Shown here one piece after another: positions 1 through 7,170 of a DNA stretch of 16,642 nt. The stretch's first letter is position 1. Every line of letters starts with the position of its first letter. The notes beneath the pieces are model-generated. The model saw nothing but the letters and a program-made list of their open reading frames with translations. It was not told the DNA's origin and searched no databases. Source of the stretch: an uncultured Paenibacillus sp. (GTDB taxonomy: Bacteria; Bacillota; Bacilli; Paenibacillales; Paenibacillaceae); NCBI GenBank assembly GCA_937895345.1, contig CALAWP010000085.1, positions 1 to 16,642 on the forward strand, given 5' to 3'. A program made the translations under genes and the position numbers.

Positions 1-79
1 GCTGTAAGTACGCGTACGACCTTGGAGCGTGCGAGAAGCGAGGAAAAGCGAGCTGCAAGTACGCGTACGAACTTAGAGC
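1..79 (+). repeat. 51-nt-period imperfect direct repeat carrying a palindrome
   Basis: Bases 1-28 and 52-79 match at all but three positions. Each copy contains the perfect palindrome GTACGCGTAC, at 8-17 and 59-68, exactly 51 bp apart. The period is a multiple of three, which fits a coding repeat, but the palindrome could equally mark an intergenic repeat family. Confidence 0.7.
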
Positions 80-87
80 AAGCGTAG
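1..87 (+). CDS. C-terminal end of an upstream CDS with a 17-residue repeat (partial)
   Basis: Frame 1 is open from the window edge to a TAG at 85-87, just before a rho-independent terminator. It reads as a 17-residue unit containing STRTTLE, then a second partial unit with STRTNLEQA; the underlying 51-nt DNA repeat is at 1-28 and 52-79. I do not recognise the protein. Frame 3 is also open through both repeats and runs to a TGA inside the terminator stem, so the repeat may be an intergenic or translated repeat family and not a true protein end. Frame 1 is preferred because it stops before the terminator. Confidence 0.4.
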   Translation, partial: AVSTRTTLERARSEEKRAASTRTNLEQA

Positions 88-101
88 AAATGTTACATAA
101 C

Positions 102-145
102 CCGTGACCCTGTAATGCGGCAGCAAATAGGGTCACGGTTTTTTT
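102..145 (+). terminator. Rho-independent terminator of the upstream gene
   Basis: CCGTGACCCT (102-111) pairs perfectly with AGGGTCACGG (129-138) across a 17-nt loop, followed by seven T residues (139-145). It closes the transcript ending at about 87 and separates it from the deacetylase gene. Confidence 0.88.
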
Positions 146-373
146 CTTGTGTCCGGGGATTGTCTACTTTATTCTATTAATAGACAGCCCTTGCGCGTGA
201 TAGGACAAGAACTCGCACCGTTCGCCAAATCATGTTCGGCGGGAAGGGATGCACAGAAAGCTGCAGGTTGGACGGGCGTGTCTAATTGCCTCGAAATGTG
301 TTACTATTTTGTAACTCTATCAGTCCGTAAATCCGATAAGATAAATCTATCAGCGGGATTGAGGGTGATTAGG

Positions 374-1699
374 ATGAGAGGCAAAGGAAACAACGCAAGA
401 GGAACAGAATCGTTACATGAGATGGGTATGGTTTATTCGACGATAGATGCGATCAGTTTGGCAGGCAAGACTGACAAGGATGGCACGGATGGCAACCCTC
501 GTCCCGGAAGCGGTTACGGCAAAAGCTACGAAGGAGCGGTTCGGTTAGGCGGCGATTTAAGTCATACGATATCCAGGAAAACTCGTCGGCGGGGAAGCGG
601 CCGAAGGCGTTATGTGAAGATCGCGGCGTCCGCCTTCATCGCGGGCATGTTGATTTGGGCCGGAGGCTGCGCGGCGAGCGGTTCGTTCGGCTTGTCGGCG
701 CTGTTGTCAGGCGGCAGCAAGGGAGCGGCAACCGGCGGCGGTCAAATGATGCCGGGCGGCGCAGCCGGCTCGGATGGCGGAGAAACGACGGCACATCTTG
801 GAGGAGGAACCGGCATCATTATCGATCATGGAAATGATTCGGGGCAAGGCGATGACGCGATCCACAGCGGCGGTGCGGGAGTCTGGAACGGGAACGGAAA
901 CGGCGCAATCGGCAGCGGAGTGACAGGCGGCAGCGGCGTCGGCGAGCCAGGGGCGGACAGCGGCAGCCCGGGCGAAGGTCATGGCGATTTGGGCGGCGGA
1001 GCTTCGGGAGACGGAGGAGCTGCTAACGGCAGCACAGGCGCAGGCGGTACGGGGGCAAACGGCGGCACGCCTCCGCGCGACGGGGCAAACCAAACGCCGG
1101 GTCAATCGGAAGGAGAACAGAAAGAAATGAAACGGGTCGCAATTACGTTCGACGACGGTCCGGATCCGAAATATACGACAGCCATTTTGGATATTTTGAA
1201 GGAGAAGGGCGTTAAAGCGACGTTTTTTGTAGTGGGCATCCAAGCGGAGAAATACCCGGAGGTGCTGAAGCGGATTCAGGAGGAAGGCCATGCGATCGGC
1301 AATCATTCGGAAGGTCATAAGGATCTGACCAAGCTGTCCGAGGCCGAGATCAAAAGCCAAATTCGAGAAGCGGACGAAATTATCGAGGAAGCGATCGGGA
1401 TCGAGCCGGTGCTGTTCCGGGCTCCTTACGGCGCGATTTCGCCCAAAGTAAACAAAGTGCTGGATCAAGAGGGCAAAAAGCATGTCGGCTGGACCGTGGA
1501 TACGAGAGACTGGGCGGGTACGAGCATCGCGGACATGCGAGAAGTGATTCGTACGAAGACGAAGGCGGATGGTATAATCTTAATGCATTCCTTTGGAGGG
1601 AAGCATATAAGCAACACGGTTGAGATGCTGTCCGACGTGATCGATGATTTGACGGAGCTGGGCTTTACGTTTGTAACGGCCGATGAATTGGTGGAATGA
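374..1699 (+). CDS. Membrane-anchored polysaccharide deacetylase (NodB domain)
   Basis: This is a carbohydrate esterase family 4 type N-deacetylase that probably acts on peptidoglycan or another envelope glycan outside the membrane. From the ATG at 374 (441 aa) there is a basic region (RKTRRRGSGRRR), one hydrophobic segment at about residues 82-99 (possibly a weak lipobox ending AGGC), a glycine/serine-rich linker of about 150 residues, and a C-terminal NodB domain. NodB motifs are intact: TFDDGP (258-263, metal Asp), HSEGH (His311, His315), RAPYG (349-353), DTRDW (376-380) and LMHS (His405). The reading frame stays open upstream to a GTG at 149, but GAGGGTGATTAGG sits just before 374 and the upstream translation is not protein-like, so I chose 374. 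The exact sugar substrate is not visible, and the gene appears to be monocistronic. Confidence 0.88.
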   Translation: MRGKGNNARGTESLHEMGMVYSTIDAISLAGKTDKDGTDGNPRPGSGYGKSYEGAVRLGGDLSHTISRKTRRRGSGRRRYVKIAASAFIAGMLIWAGGCAASGSFGLSALLSGGSKGAATGGGQMMPGGAAGSDGGETTAHLGGGTGIIIDHGNDSGQGDDAIHSGGAGVWNGNGNGAIGSGVTGGSGVGEPGADSGSPGEGHGDLGGGASGDGGAANGSTGAGGTGANGGTPPRDGANQTPGQSEGEQKEMKRVAITFDDGPDPKYTTAILDILKEKGVKATFFVVGIQAEKYPEVLKRIQEEGHAIGNHSEGHKDLTKLSEAEIKSQIREADEIIEEAIGIEPVLFRAPYGAISPKVNKVLDQEGKKHVGWTVDTRDWAGTSIADMREVIRTKTKADGIILMHSFGGKHISNTVEMLSDVIDDLTELGFTFVTADELVE

Positions 1700-1773
1700 T
1701 CGATTGTAATTATCATATTGAATCGCACGCGACAAACGGAATGAGGAAATCGAACAAACGTCAGTGTCCCTTT

Positions 1774-1826
1774 GCAGAGGGATGATTACCGTTGTAAGGC
1801 CCAAGGAAATCCAAGCATCCCTCTGC
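1774..1826. other. Long intergenic inverted repeat (11-bp stem)
   Basis: GCAGAGGGATG (1774-1784) is a perfect inverted repeat of CATCCCTCTGC (1816-1826), with a 31-nt loop. No T run follows on either strand, so it is not an ordinary terminator. It lies between the deacetylase stop and the GTG start of the lipoprotein gene and could be an operator, an RNA leader structure or a repeat. Confidence 0.55.
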
Positions 1827-1956
1827 GAGAGCGATCGGAAGTCGATTCTTCATGCAGCTTGAAATGGTGAAGAAAACTTTAGTTCAAATAATAGCGAAAT
1901 TTAGACAGATTCTGCAGGATCATAGCAGCAGCGACGCTGGAAGGAGGGAAACGGCC

Positions 1957-3474
1957 GTGGCCGAAACCGGCAATTATAATCCGCGCGAGGCGCAGCCGTT
2001 CCGGGAACGGCGCCGATCGGCCGCGACGAATGAAGCCTCGCCAGCGAAGGCGGGAGGAAACGAGATACGCCGCCGGCCGCTTCTTGCGGCGGCGGCGCTG
2101 CTGCTGTTGCTGCTGACGACCGGCTGCCGCTATACCGCGGCGCCGGCGGATTTGCTGCATCAGCCGGCCATCGCCGAGGACAAGCAGAAGCTGACCGCGG
2201 CGATCTCCAGGGTGCTGCCCAAATACAGCACCCTGATGCTGCCGGTCAAGGACGAGAGCCGGGAGGCCATTCGACTGATCGACGTCGACGGCGACGGCAG
2301 GCAGGAAGCGGTTGTCACTTTTTATAACGAATCGTATGCGCCTCAGATTGTCGTCTTGAAGGAAACGGAGAACGGCTGGAGGCAATGGGCCAATCTCGAG
2401 CAGCCGCTTGCCCGGGAAATCGCATGGCTGAAGCTGGCCGATCTGGACGGCAACGGATCGATGGAATTGCTTGTCGGCTGGTTCGGCGCGTTCGACAGTC
2501 CCAATTTGCTGGAGTTGTATTCCTTTCAGGAAAGCGTGCTGCGCAACAATACGGGCAAGCTGACGCTGCAGCCGATGATCGGATTAAATTACGGCTTGGC
2601 CGAGATTGCGGACATGGACGGGGACGGTGTCATGGAGCTTGCGGTCATCAAAACGACCGGGGGCAACAGCGACTTGTTGGAGCCGGTTCATGAGCTGGCC
2701 TTCTACAACTGGAAGAACGGCAAACTGGTGAAACGAAGCGAAGCCGCGCTGTTTGCGGGCGTCAATTCGTACGACCGGCTGATCATGGGGAATATCGCCG
2801 AGAGGCAGCCCGGCATTGTCGTCGAAGGAAGTACCGGAGCCCACAGCACGTATACGCTGATGTTTGCCTGGCGCAACGGCAAGCTGCAGCTCGTATTTCC
2901 TGCAGGAAACGGCGAGCTTGGCTACAGCGGAAATCCTACGACGAGCGGGGATACGAACGGCGACGGCATAATCGAGCTTCCGCAAACGAAGCAAGCGCCC
3001 GGTTATCCTGACGTTTCCTACGCCGAATCGTATTGGATCAACGAATGGGTGCAATGGGACGGAGAAGACGGCTTTAGGAAAGTCGGGGAGCAATATATCG
3101 ACAATGCTCATGACATTAAGCTGAATATTCCGGAGGAGTGGCAAGGAAGATATACGCTGACGAAGCCCGACGCGCAGTCGGACCGGTTCGGCCTTGTCGC
3201 CTTCCAGTATTGGAACGAAGAAAACGAACGCAAGGCGGATCTCGCCGTCTTGTTTGCCGTTCCGCAGCAGCAATGGGAAGCGGTCGAAGCCGGCTGGAGG
3301 GAGACGGACCGGCATTATCGCATATTGGCGCATGACAGCGGCAATGTGTATGCCGTTGCCGTAGAACGAAATGCTCCGGAGGAGCTGACGGAGGAGGAGC
3401 GTGCGGCCTTCCTTGAAATGCTGGCCGCCCAGGAGCGCTTGGCGTCTCTTTTCGTCTCGGGAGGTACAGAATAG
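1957..3474 (+). CDS. Lipoprotein with FG-GAP/VCBS-like DxDGDG loops
   Basis: This is a predicted secreted lipoprotein of 505 aa and unknown function. The start is GTG at 1957, preceded by AGGAGG at 1942-1947 with a 9-nt spacer; the frame is open back to an ATG at 1852 with no comparable site. A basic region and a leucine-rich stretch lead to the lipobox LTTGC, with the lipidated Cys at residue 57, an unusually late position. The mature part has four calcium-loop-like motifs: DVDGDG (109), DLDGNG (162), DMDGDG (219) and DTNGDG (332). They are spaced as in FG-GAP/VCBS beta-propeller blades and followed by hydrophobic strands (for example EAVVTFYN, MELLVGW). The gene is 87 bp upstream of the response regulator with no terminator between them, so it is probably co-transcribed with the two-component system and could modulate the sensor, which is inference. 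Confidence 0.82.
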   Translation: MAETGNYNPREAQPFRERRRSAATNEASPAKAGGNEIRRRPLLAAAALLLLLLTTGCRYTAAPADLLHQPAIAEDKQKLTAAISRVLPKYSTLMLPVKDESREAIRLIDVDGDGRQEAVVTFYNESYAPQIVVLKETENGWRQWANLEQPLAREIAWLKLADLDGNGSMELLVGWFGAFDSPNLLELYSFQESVLRNNTGKLTLQPMIGLNYGLAEIADMDGDGVMELAVIKTTGGNSDLLEPVHELAFYNWKNGKLVKRSEAALFAGVNSYDRLIMGNIAERQPGIVVEGSTGAHSTYTLMFAWRNGKLQLVFPAGNGELGYSGNPTTSGDTNGDGIIELPQTKQAPGYPDVSYAESYWINEWVQWDGEDGFRKVGEQYIDNAHDIKLNIPEEWQGRYTLTKPDAQSDRFGLVAFQYWNEENERKADLAVLFAVPQQQWEAVEAGWRETDRHYRILAHDSGNVYAVAVERNAPEELTEEERAAFLEMLAAQERLASLFVSGGTE

Positions 3475-3561
3475 AAAGCATGGACTGGCCATCAAACAAA
3501 CGAAAGACAAGAAATCTGCCGCGGCGGCGGCTTGAAATCGAAACGGACGGGCGGTGAGCAA

Positions 3562-4491
3562 ATGCGGGTTTTGTTGCTGGAAGACGAAGAGTCGATCAGA
3601 GGGTTCGTCGTCATCAATTTGAAGCGCAACGGTATGGAAGTGACCGAAACGGACAACGGGGAGGATGCCCTGGAGCTGGCGGAGCGGGAAGGGCCTTTCG
3701 ATATTGCGCTGCTCGACGTTATGCTTCCGACGATCAGCGGCTTCGAAGTATGCGAGCGCCTGCGGAAGCAATATCCTCGCATGGGCATCATCATGCTGAC
3801 GGCCAAATCGCAGGAAGAGGACAAAATAAGAGGCCTTGAGCTGGGAGCCGACGACTACGTCCAAAAGCCGTTCAGTCCGGGAGAGCTGATTGCGAGAATC
3901 AAGTCGCTGTTCAGAAGAATGAACGCGGAGCCGCATCCGGTACCAATCGTTCAAGCGGCCTCAAAGCCCTCGAAGCCGGATGAGCTTATACCCGGCGGAG
4001 CAGAACAGCACAGAGAGCAAGATAGGCAGCCGGACGTTTCGGCGGAAGATGAAGCGGCGGCCGCGAAGCCGGATGCCGCAACAGTGGCGGAGCATCGGGA
4101 ACCTCCAGCCGCGAAGCCGGATGCCGCGCCAGTGGCGGAGCACCGGGAGCCTTTGTCCGCCAATGCCGACGCCGGGAAGCGGGAGCTCGTTAGGGGCCCG
4201 TTCCGTCTTTCCGCCGCCGAGCGAAAGCTGTGGAAGAACGGGAAGGAAATCATTTTGACCCCTACGGAATGGACGCTTGTCCGGCTGCTGATGGAGCGGG
4301 AAGGGCAAAGCATTAGCAGAGACGATATTTTGACCGAGGTCTGGGGACGTTATTATGTCGGCGATTTGAAGGTGGTCGATGTCAACATTCGCCGTATCCG
4401 CCAGAAGCTTGAAGATCATCCCTCCGCTCCGGCGTTCATCGAGACGGTGTGGGGCTACGGGTACCGCTGGAAACGGAGCGTGCCTTCATGA
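3562..4491 (+). CDS. OmpR/PhoB-family response regulator with an expanded linker
   Basis: This is the DNA-binding response regulator of a two-component system (309 aa). The receiver domain (about 1-120) has the full active site: acidic Glu7/Asp8, phospho-acceptor Asp52 (LLDVMLP), Thr80 and Lys102 (KPF). The C-terminal winged helix (about 210-305) has the family's TPTEWTLVRLLM and ETVWGYGYRWK motifs. Between them is a charged Ala/Pro/Glu-rich linker of about 85 residues, much longer than the usual 10-20, with a 16-residue tandem duplication. I chose ATG 3562, after GGCGGTGAG, over a TTG at 3532 because the family begins with MRVLLLEDE. The stop overlaps the kinase start (ATGA), so the two are translationally coupled. 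The target genes are not evident. Confidence 0.93.
   Translation: MRVLLLEDEESIRGFVVINLKRNGMEVTETDNGEDALELAEREGPFDIALLDVMLPTISGFEVCERLRKQYPRMGIIMLTAKSQEEDKIRGLELGADDYVQKPFSPGELIARIKSLFRRMNAEPHPVPIVQAASKPSKPDELIPGGAEQHREQDRQPDVSAEDEAAAAKPDAATVAEHREPPAAKPDAAPVAEHREPLSANADAGKRELVRGPFRLSAAERKLWKNGKEIILTPTEWTLVRLLMEREGQSISRDDILTEVWGRYYVGDLKVVDVNIRRIRQKLEDHPSAPAFIETVWGYGYRWKRSVPS
4063..4158 (+). repeat. 48-bp in-frame tandem duplication in the regulator linker
   Basis: Two adjacent 48-bp units (4063-4110 and 4111-4158) encode 16-residue copies beginning AAKPDAA or AKPDAA and containing VAEHREP. The copies differ at only a few bases, mostly silent or in the last codons, which suggests a fairly recent in-frame duplication. 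Confidence 0.85.
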
Positions 4492-5891
4492 GAAGCATTC
4501 AGACGAGAATGGTATGGAGCTATCTGCTGCTGATCGTGCTGGTTGTCGTGGTGCTCGGCGCGGCGTTTGCCGCTTTAATGTGGAATTATTATTACGGCAG
4601 CGCCAGAAGCTCCGTCAAGCAGCGAGCCGAGTCGGCGATCGCGCTGCACAGCCGCTCGTTGTCGTCCCTGACGCTTCAGGACCAGGCCAACTATATGCTG
4701 CAATTTATGAAGGATGGCGGCACGAGCCGCATACAGCTGTTGAACAGCAAAGGGGAGGTTCGAATCGACTCCGACGGCTTCGCGCCGGTTATCCGTTATG
4801 CGACCGGTGACGTGAAATCGGCGATGTCGGGCTCGAGCGGGAGCTGGACGGGCATTGATCCGTATTACGGCGAGAGGGTCGTGTCGGTGACGGTACCGCT
4901 TCGCAACGACGCGAGAGTCGTTTCGCTACTGCGCTATACGTCTTCTCTGGAGCAAGTGGACGCGATGGTGTACAAGCTGATAAGGATGGCGGCGGCGGCG
5001 GGCCTTGCCGTTATTTTGCTGTTTCTCGGCCTAAGCCTGTTTCTCGCGCAGCGCATCGTCAAGCCGATCCGGGAGCTGACCCGCGCGGCCAGATATATGG
5101 CGGACGGTGATTGGAGCCGCAAAGCGGCCGTCCGAAGCAAGGACGAAATCGGTCAGCTGGCGGAGACGTTCAACACGCTTGCCAAGGAGCTGAACAAACG
5201 GGAAAAGCTGAAAAACGATTTTATTTCCTCGATATCGCATGAGCTGCGCACGCCGTTGACATCGATCAAGGGATGGAGCGAAACGTTGAAGCAAAGCGAG
5301 CCGGGCGAAGACGCCGATGAGGTGCGAATGGGGTTGACCGTCATCAGCAAAGAAACGGAAAGGCTGGCGGGCCTGGTCGAAGATTTGCTGGACTTTTCCA
5401 AGCTGGCTTCCGGCACGATGGAGCTTCATGCGGAGTTGCTGGATTTCAACGGACCCGTGAAAGAAACGGTCAATCAATTTGCGGTGCGCGCCGAGAAAGC
5501 GCAAATCCATCTGCAGGCTTCGCTCGGCCCCGAATCGATTATCGTATGCGGGGATGCGAACCGGCTGAAGCAGGTAATCATCAATTTACTGGACAATGCC
5601 TTTAAATTTACGCCTTCGGGGGGAACGATCCGGATTGGCACGGCGACGGAGCAAGGGAAAGCGGTGTTGACGGTTTCCGATACGGGCAGCGGCATCGATC
5701 CCGACGATCTGCCCCATGTTATGGAGCGTTTCTTCAAAGCGAGCAGCGGACAAGGCGGTTCGGGGCTCGGCCTGGCGATCTGCAAGGAAATTATCGACAT
5801 GCACAACGGCACGATCCGAATCGACAGCGAAAGAGGAGCCGGAACCGTCGCTCGCATCGAGATTCCCCTTCAAGAGGGGGGAGACGCCTGA
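4488..5891 (+). CDS. HAMP-domain sensor histidine kinase
   Basis: This is the membrane sensor kinase partner of the preceding regulator (467 aa). TM1 is at about 9-32, an extracytoplasmic sensor region of about 125 residues follows, and TM2 is at about 166-188. Then come a HAMP domain (RIVKPIRELTRAARYM), a HisKA dimerisation helix with SHELRTPLTS (phospho-accepting His251), and an ATPase domain. The ATPase domain has the N box NLLDNAFKF (Asn370), G1 DTGSGI (398-403), the F box ERFFKA, and G2 GLGLAI. No cytoplasmic PAS domain is visible. The ATG at 4488 overlaps the regulator's TGA. The signal sensed cannot be read from the sequence; the adjacent calcium-loop lipoprotein is a candidate partner. 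Confidence 0.95.
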   Translation: MRSIQTRMVWSYLLLIVLVVVVLGAAFAALMWNYYYGSARSSVKQRAESAIALHSRSLSSLTLQDQANYMLQFMKDGGTSRIQLLNSKGEVRIDSDGFAPVIRYATGDVKSAMSGSSGSWTGIDPYYGERVVSVTVPLRNDARVVSLLRYTSSLEQVDAMVYKLIRMAAAAGLAVILLFLGLSLFLAQRIVKPIRELTRAARYMADGDWSRKAAVRSKDEIGQLAETFNTLAKELNKREKLKNDFISSISHELRTPLTSIKGWSETLKQSEPGEDADEVRMGLTVISKETERLAGLVEDLLDFSKLASGTMELHAELLDFNGPVKETVNQFAVRAEKAQIHLQASLGPESIIVCGDANRLKQVIINLLDNAFKFTPSGGTIRIGTATEQGKAVLTVSDTGSGIDPDDLPHVMERFFKASSGQGGSGLGLAICKEIIDMHNGTIRIDSERGAGTVARIEIPLQEGGDA

Positions 5892-5906
5892 TGGCAGGAA
5901 AGAGGG

Positions 5907-6026
5907 CTACTCTTTAAAAAAGAGAAGCTTGCGTTTGGCGATGACATAGATGACGGCGATGGCAGCTCCCAAGACAAGCAGCAACGACAACCAATGATCT
6001 TTCAGCCATTGAATCCAGAGCGGCAT
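5907..6026 (-). CDS. 39-residue single-pass membrane protein, convergent to the kinase
   Basis: This small ORF on the minus strand starts at ATG (6026-6024) and ends at TAG (5909-5907). A textbook AGGAGG (complement of 6035-6040) lies 8 nt before the start. The product begins MPLWIQWLKDHW, a short tryptophan-rich amphipathic head. One hydrophobic helix follows (about residues 13-30), then a basic-aromatic tail, KRKLLFFKE. The ideal ribosome site and clean membrane topology make it a credible gene. It ends 15 bp from the kinase stop, tail to tail. Its function is unknown. I do not recognise the family. Confidence 0.72.
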   Translation of the reverse strand: MPLWIQWLKDHWLSLLLVLGAAIAVIYVIAKRKLLFFKE

Positions 6027-6045
6027 GAAGCAAACCTCCTCAAAG

Positions 6046-6066
6046 CGGACCGAAGGTCCGTTTTTT
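6046..6066 (+). terminator. Terminator for the lipoprotein-regulator-kinase operon
   Basis: CGGACC (6046-6051), loop GAA and GGTCCG (6055-6060) are followed by six T residues (6061-6066). The T run makes it a plus-strand terminator. It lies upstream of the minus-strand small gene's ribosome site, so the plus-strand operon transcript would cover that whole gene in antisense before ending. Confidence 0.8.
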
Positions 6067-6149
6067 CTTATTAATGTGACCGGAGCATCTCGAAAACATG
6101 CATGCCGAAGCGGGCTGGCAAGAGGCTTGGGCGAATACGTTCAAGGACA

Positions 6150-6178
6150 TTGACAGAGCAGCGCTTCGATGCTACGAT
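6150..6178 (+). promoter_or_regulatory. Sigma-A-type promoter for the alpha/beta hydrolase gene
   Basis: A perfect -35 TTGACA (6150-6155) and a -10 TACGAT (6173-6178, 4 of 6 consensus) are separated by exactly 17 bp. The predicted start is about 50 bp before the hydrolase ATG. Confidence 0.65.
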
Positions 6179-6237
6179 AAGGATTAAATTCATAGTATAC
6201 AGGTAGGAATTATTAGATATAGAGTGGAGGAACGGCT

Positions 6238-7071
6238 ATGGAAAAACAACTGACCGTGCATCACGAGCAGCTGGAGCTGACGGCGACGCTTCATTATCCT
6301 TCAGCCAAGGAGGCGGATAAGGACGGCGAGGGAGACGGCAAACGGCAGGCCGTCATTATTTGTCACGGCTTTATCGGCAGCCGAATCGGCGTGGACCGGC
6401 TGTTCGTCAAGACGGCTCGGGCATTGGCGGCTCAAGGGTCGTTCGTCATCCGGTTCGATTACGGCGGCTGCGGCGAGAGCAGCGGCGATTACGGGGCGCT
6501 CGGCTTCGATGCGATGGTCGATCAGACGCGGACGATGATTGATTACGTATCGGAAATGGACTGCGTCGATCCCCGGCGAATTACGCTGCTCGGCCACAGC
6601 CTGGGCGGAGCGGTTGCGATTATGACGGCCGTCAAGGACAAGCGGGTGAAGAGATTGGCGCTTTGGTCGCCCGTCGGCTATCCTTTCAACGATATTGTGC
6701 GCATTGTAGGCCGAGCGGGATATGACGAAGCGATCCAGCGGGGCAGCACGGACCATCGCGGCTATACGCTGCAGCCCGTCTTTTTTGACTCGCTGATGCA
6801 GCATCAGCCGTTTCAGTCGGCCACGCGATTTGGAGGGGACGTTCTGCTGGTGCACGGCACAAGCGACGAGCTGATTCCGGTCGATTACAGCTTTTTATAT
6901 CAAAAAGTATTTTGGACGAGAAGCGAAGGCCTATGCGACAAAGAAATTATATTTCAAGCCGATCATACGTATTCGAGCCGCCCGCATCAGGAGGAAGCGA
7001 TTCGCGTCACGTCGGAATGGCTGAACGGTCTGGACCGCAAGCAGCAAGAGTGGCATCATTGGTCGATTTGA
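6238..7071 (+). CDS. Alpha/beta hydrolase (serine esterase type)
   Basis: This is a cytoplasmic serine hydrolase of 277 aa, probably an esterase acting on small esters. The fold markers are in order: the HGFIGSR oxyanion region (43-49), FDYGGCGESSG, the nucleophile elbow GHSLGG (Ser121), HGTSDE (Asp210) and DHTYSS (His243), giving a complete Ser-Asp-His triad. It resembles the cinnamoyl/feruloyl-esterase-like branch of the family, but the substrate is inferred only by resemblance. A GGAGG site precedes the ATG. It has its own promoter, and no convincing terminator lies between it and the next gene. Confidence 0.9.
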   Translation: MEKQLTVHHEQLELTATLHYPSAKEADKDGEGDGKRQAVIICHGFIGSRIGVDRLFVKTARALAAQGSFVIRFDYGGCGESSGDYGALGFDAMVDQTRTMIDYVSEMDCVDPRRITLLGHSLGGAVAIMTAVKDKRVKRLALWSPVGYPFNDIVRIVGRAGYDEAIQRGSTDHRGYTLQPVFFDSLMQHQPFQSATRFGGDVLLVHGTSDELIPVDYSFLYQKVFWTRSEGLCDKEIIFQADHTYSSRPHQEEAIRVTSEWLNGLDRKQQEWHHWSI

Positions 7072-7170
7072 CGCTAGCATTTTTATCCAAGACAAGTCCC
7101 CCTTTTCTATGATTAAATAAGAGGTAGATGGTCCGAATCTATCAAATGTTGAAGGAAAAGGCGGGTTGAT

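Noticed and set aside
149..373. In-frame GTG-started extension of the deacetylase
   Set aside because: The reading does not look like protein, it starts only a few bases after the T run of a terminator, and a good ribosome site sits at ATG 374.
3562..5891. Identification of the two-component system as PhoP-PhoR because of the nearby PhoP box
   Set aside because: The kinase lacks a visible cytoplasmic PAS domain, the regulator has an atypical linker, and proximity alone is not evidence. The PhoP box needs only a PhoP encoded elsewhere.
6098..6187. 29-residue plus-strand ORF beginning MHAEAGWQEAW
   Set aside because: It overlaps a near-perfect sigma-A promoter (6150-6178) and has only a distant GGAG, so the sequence is better explained as promoter region or the remnant of a gene.
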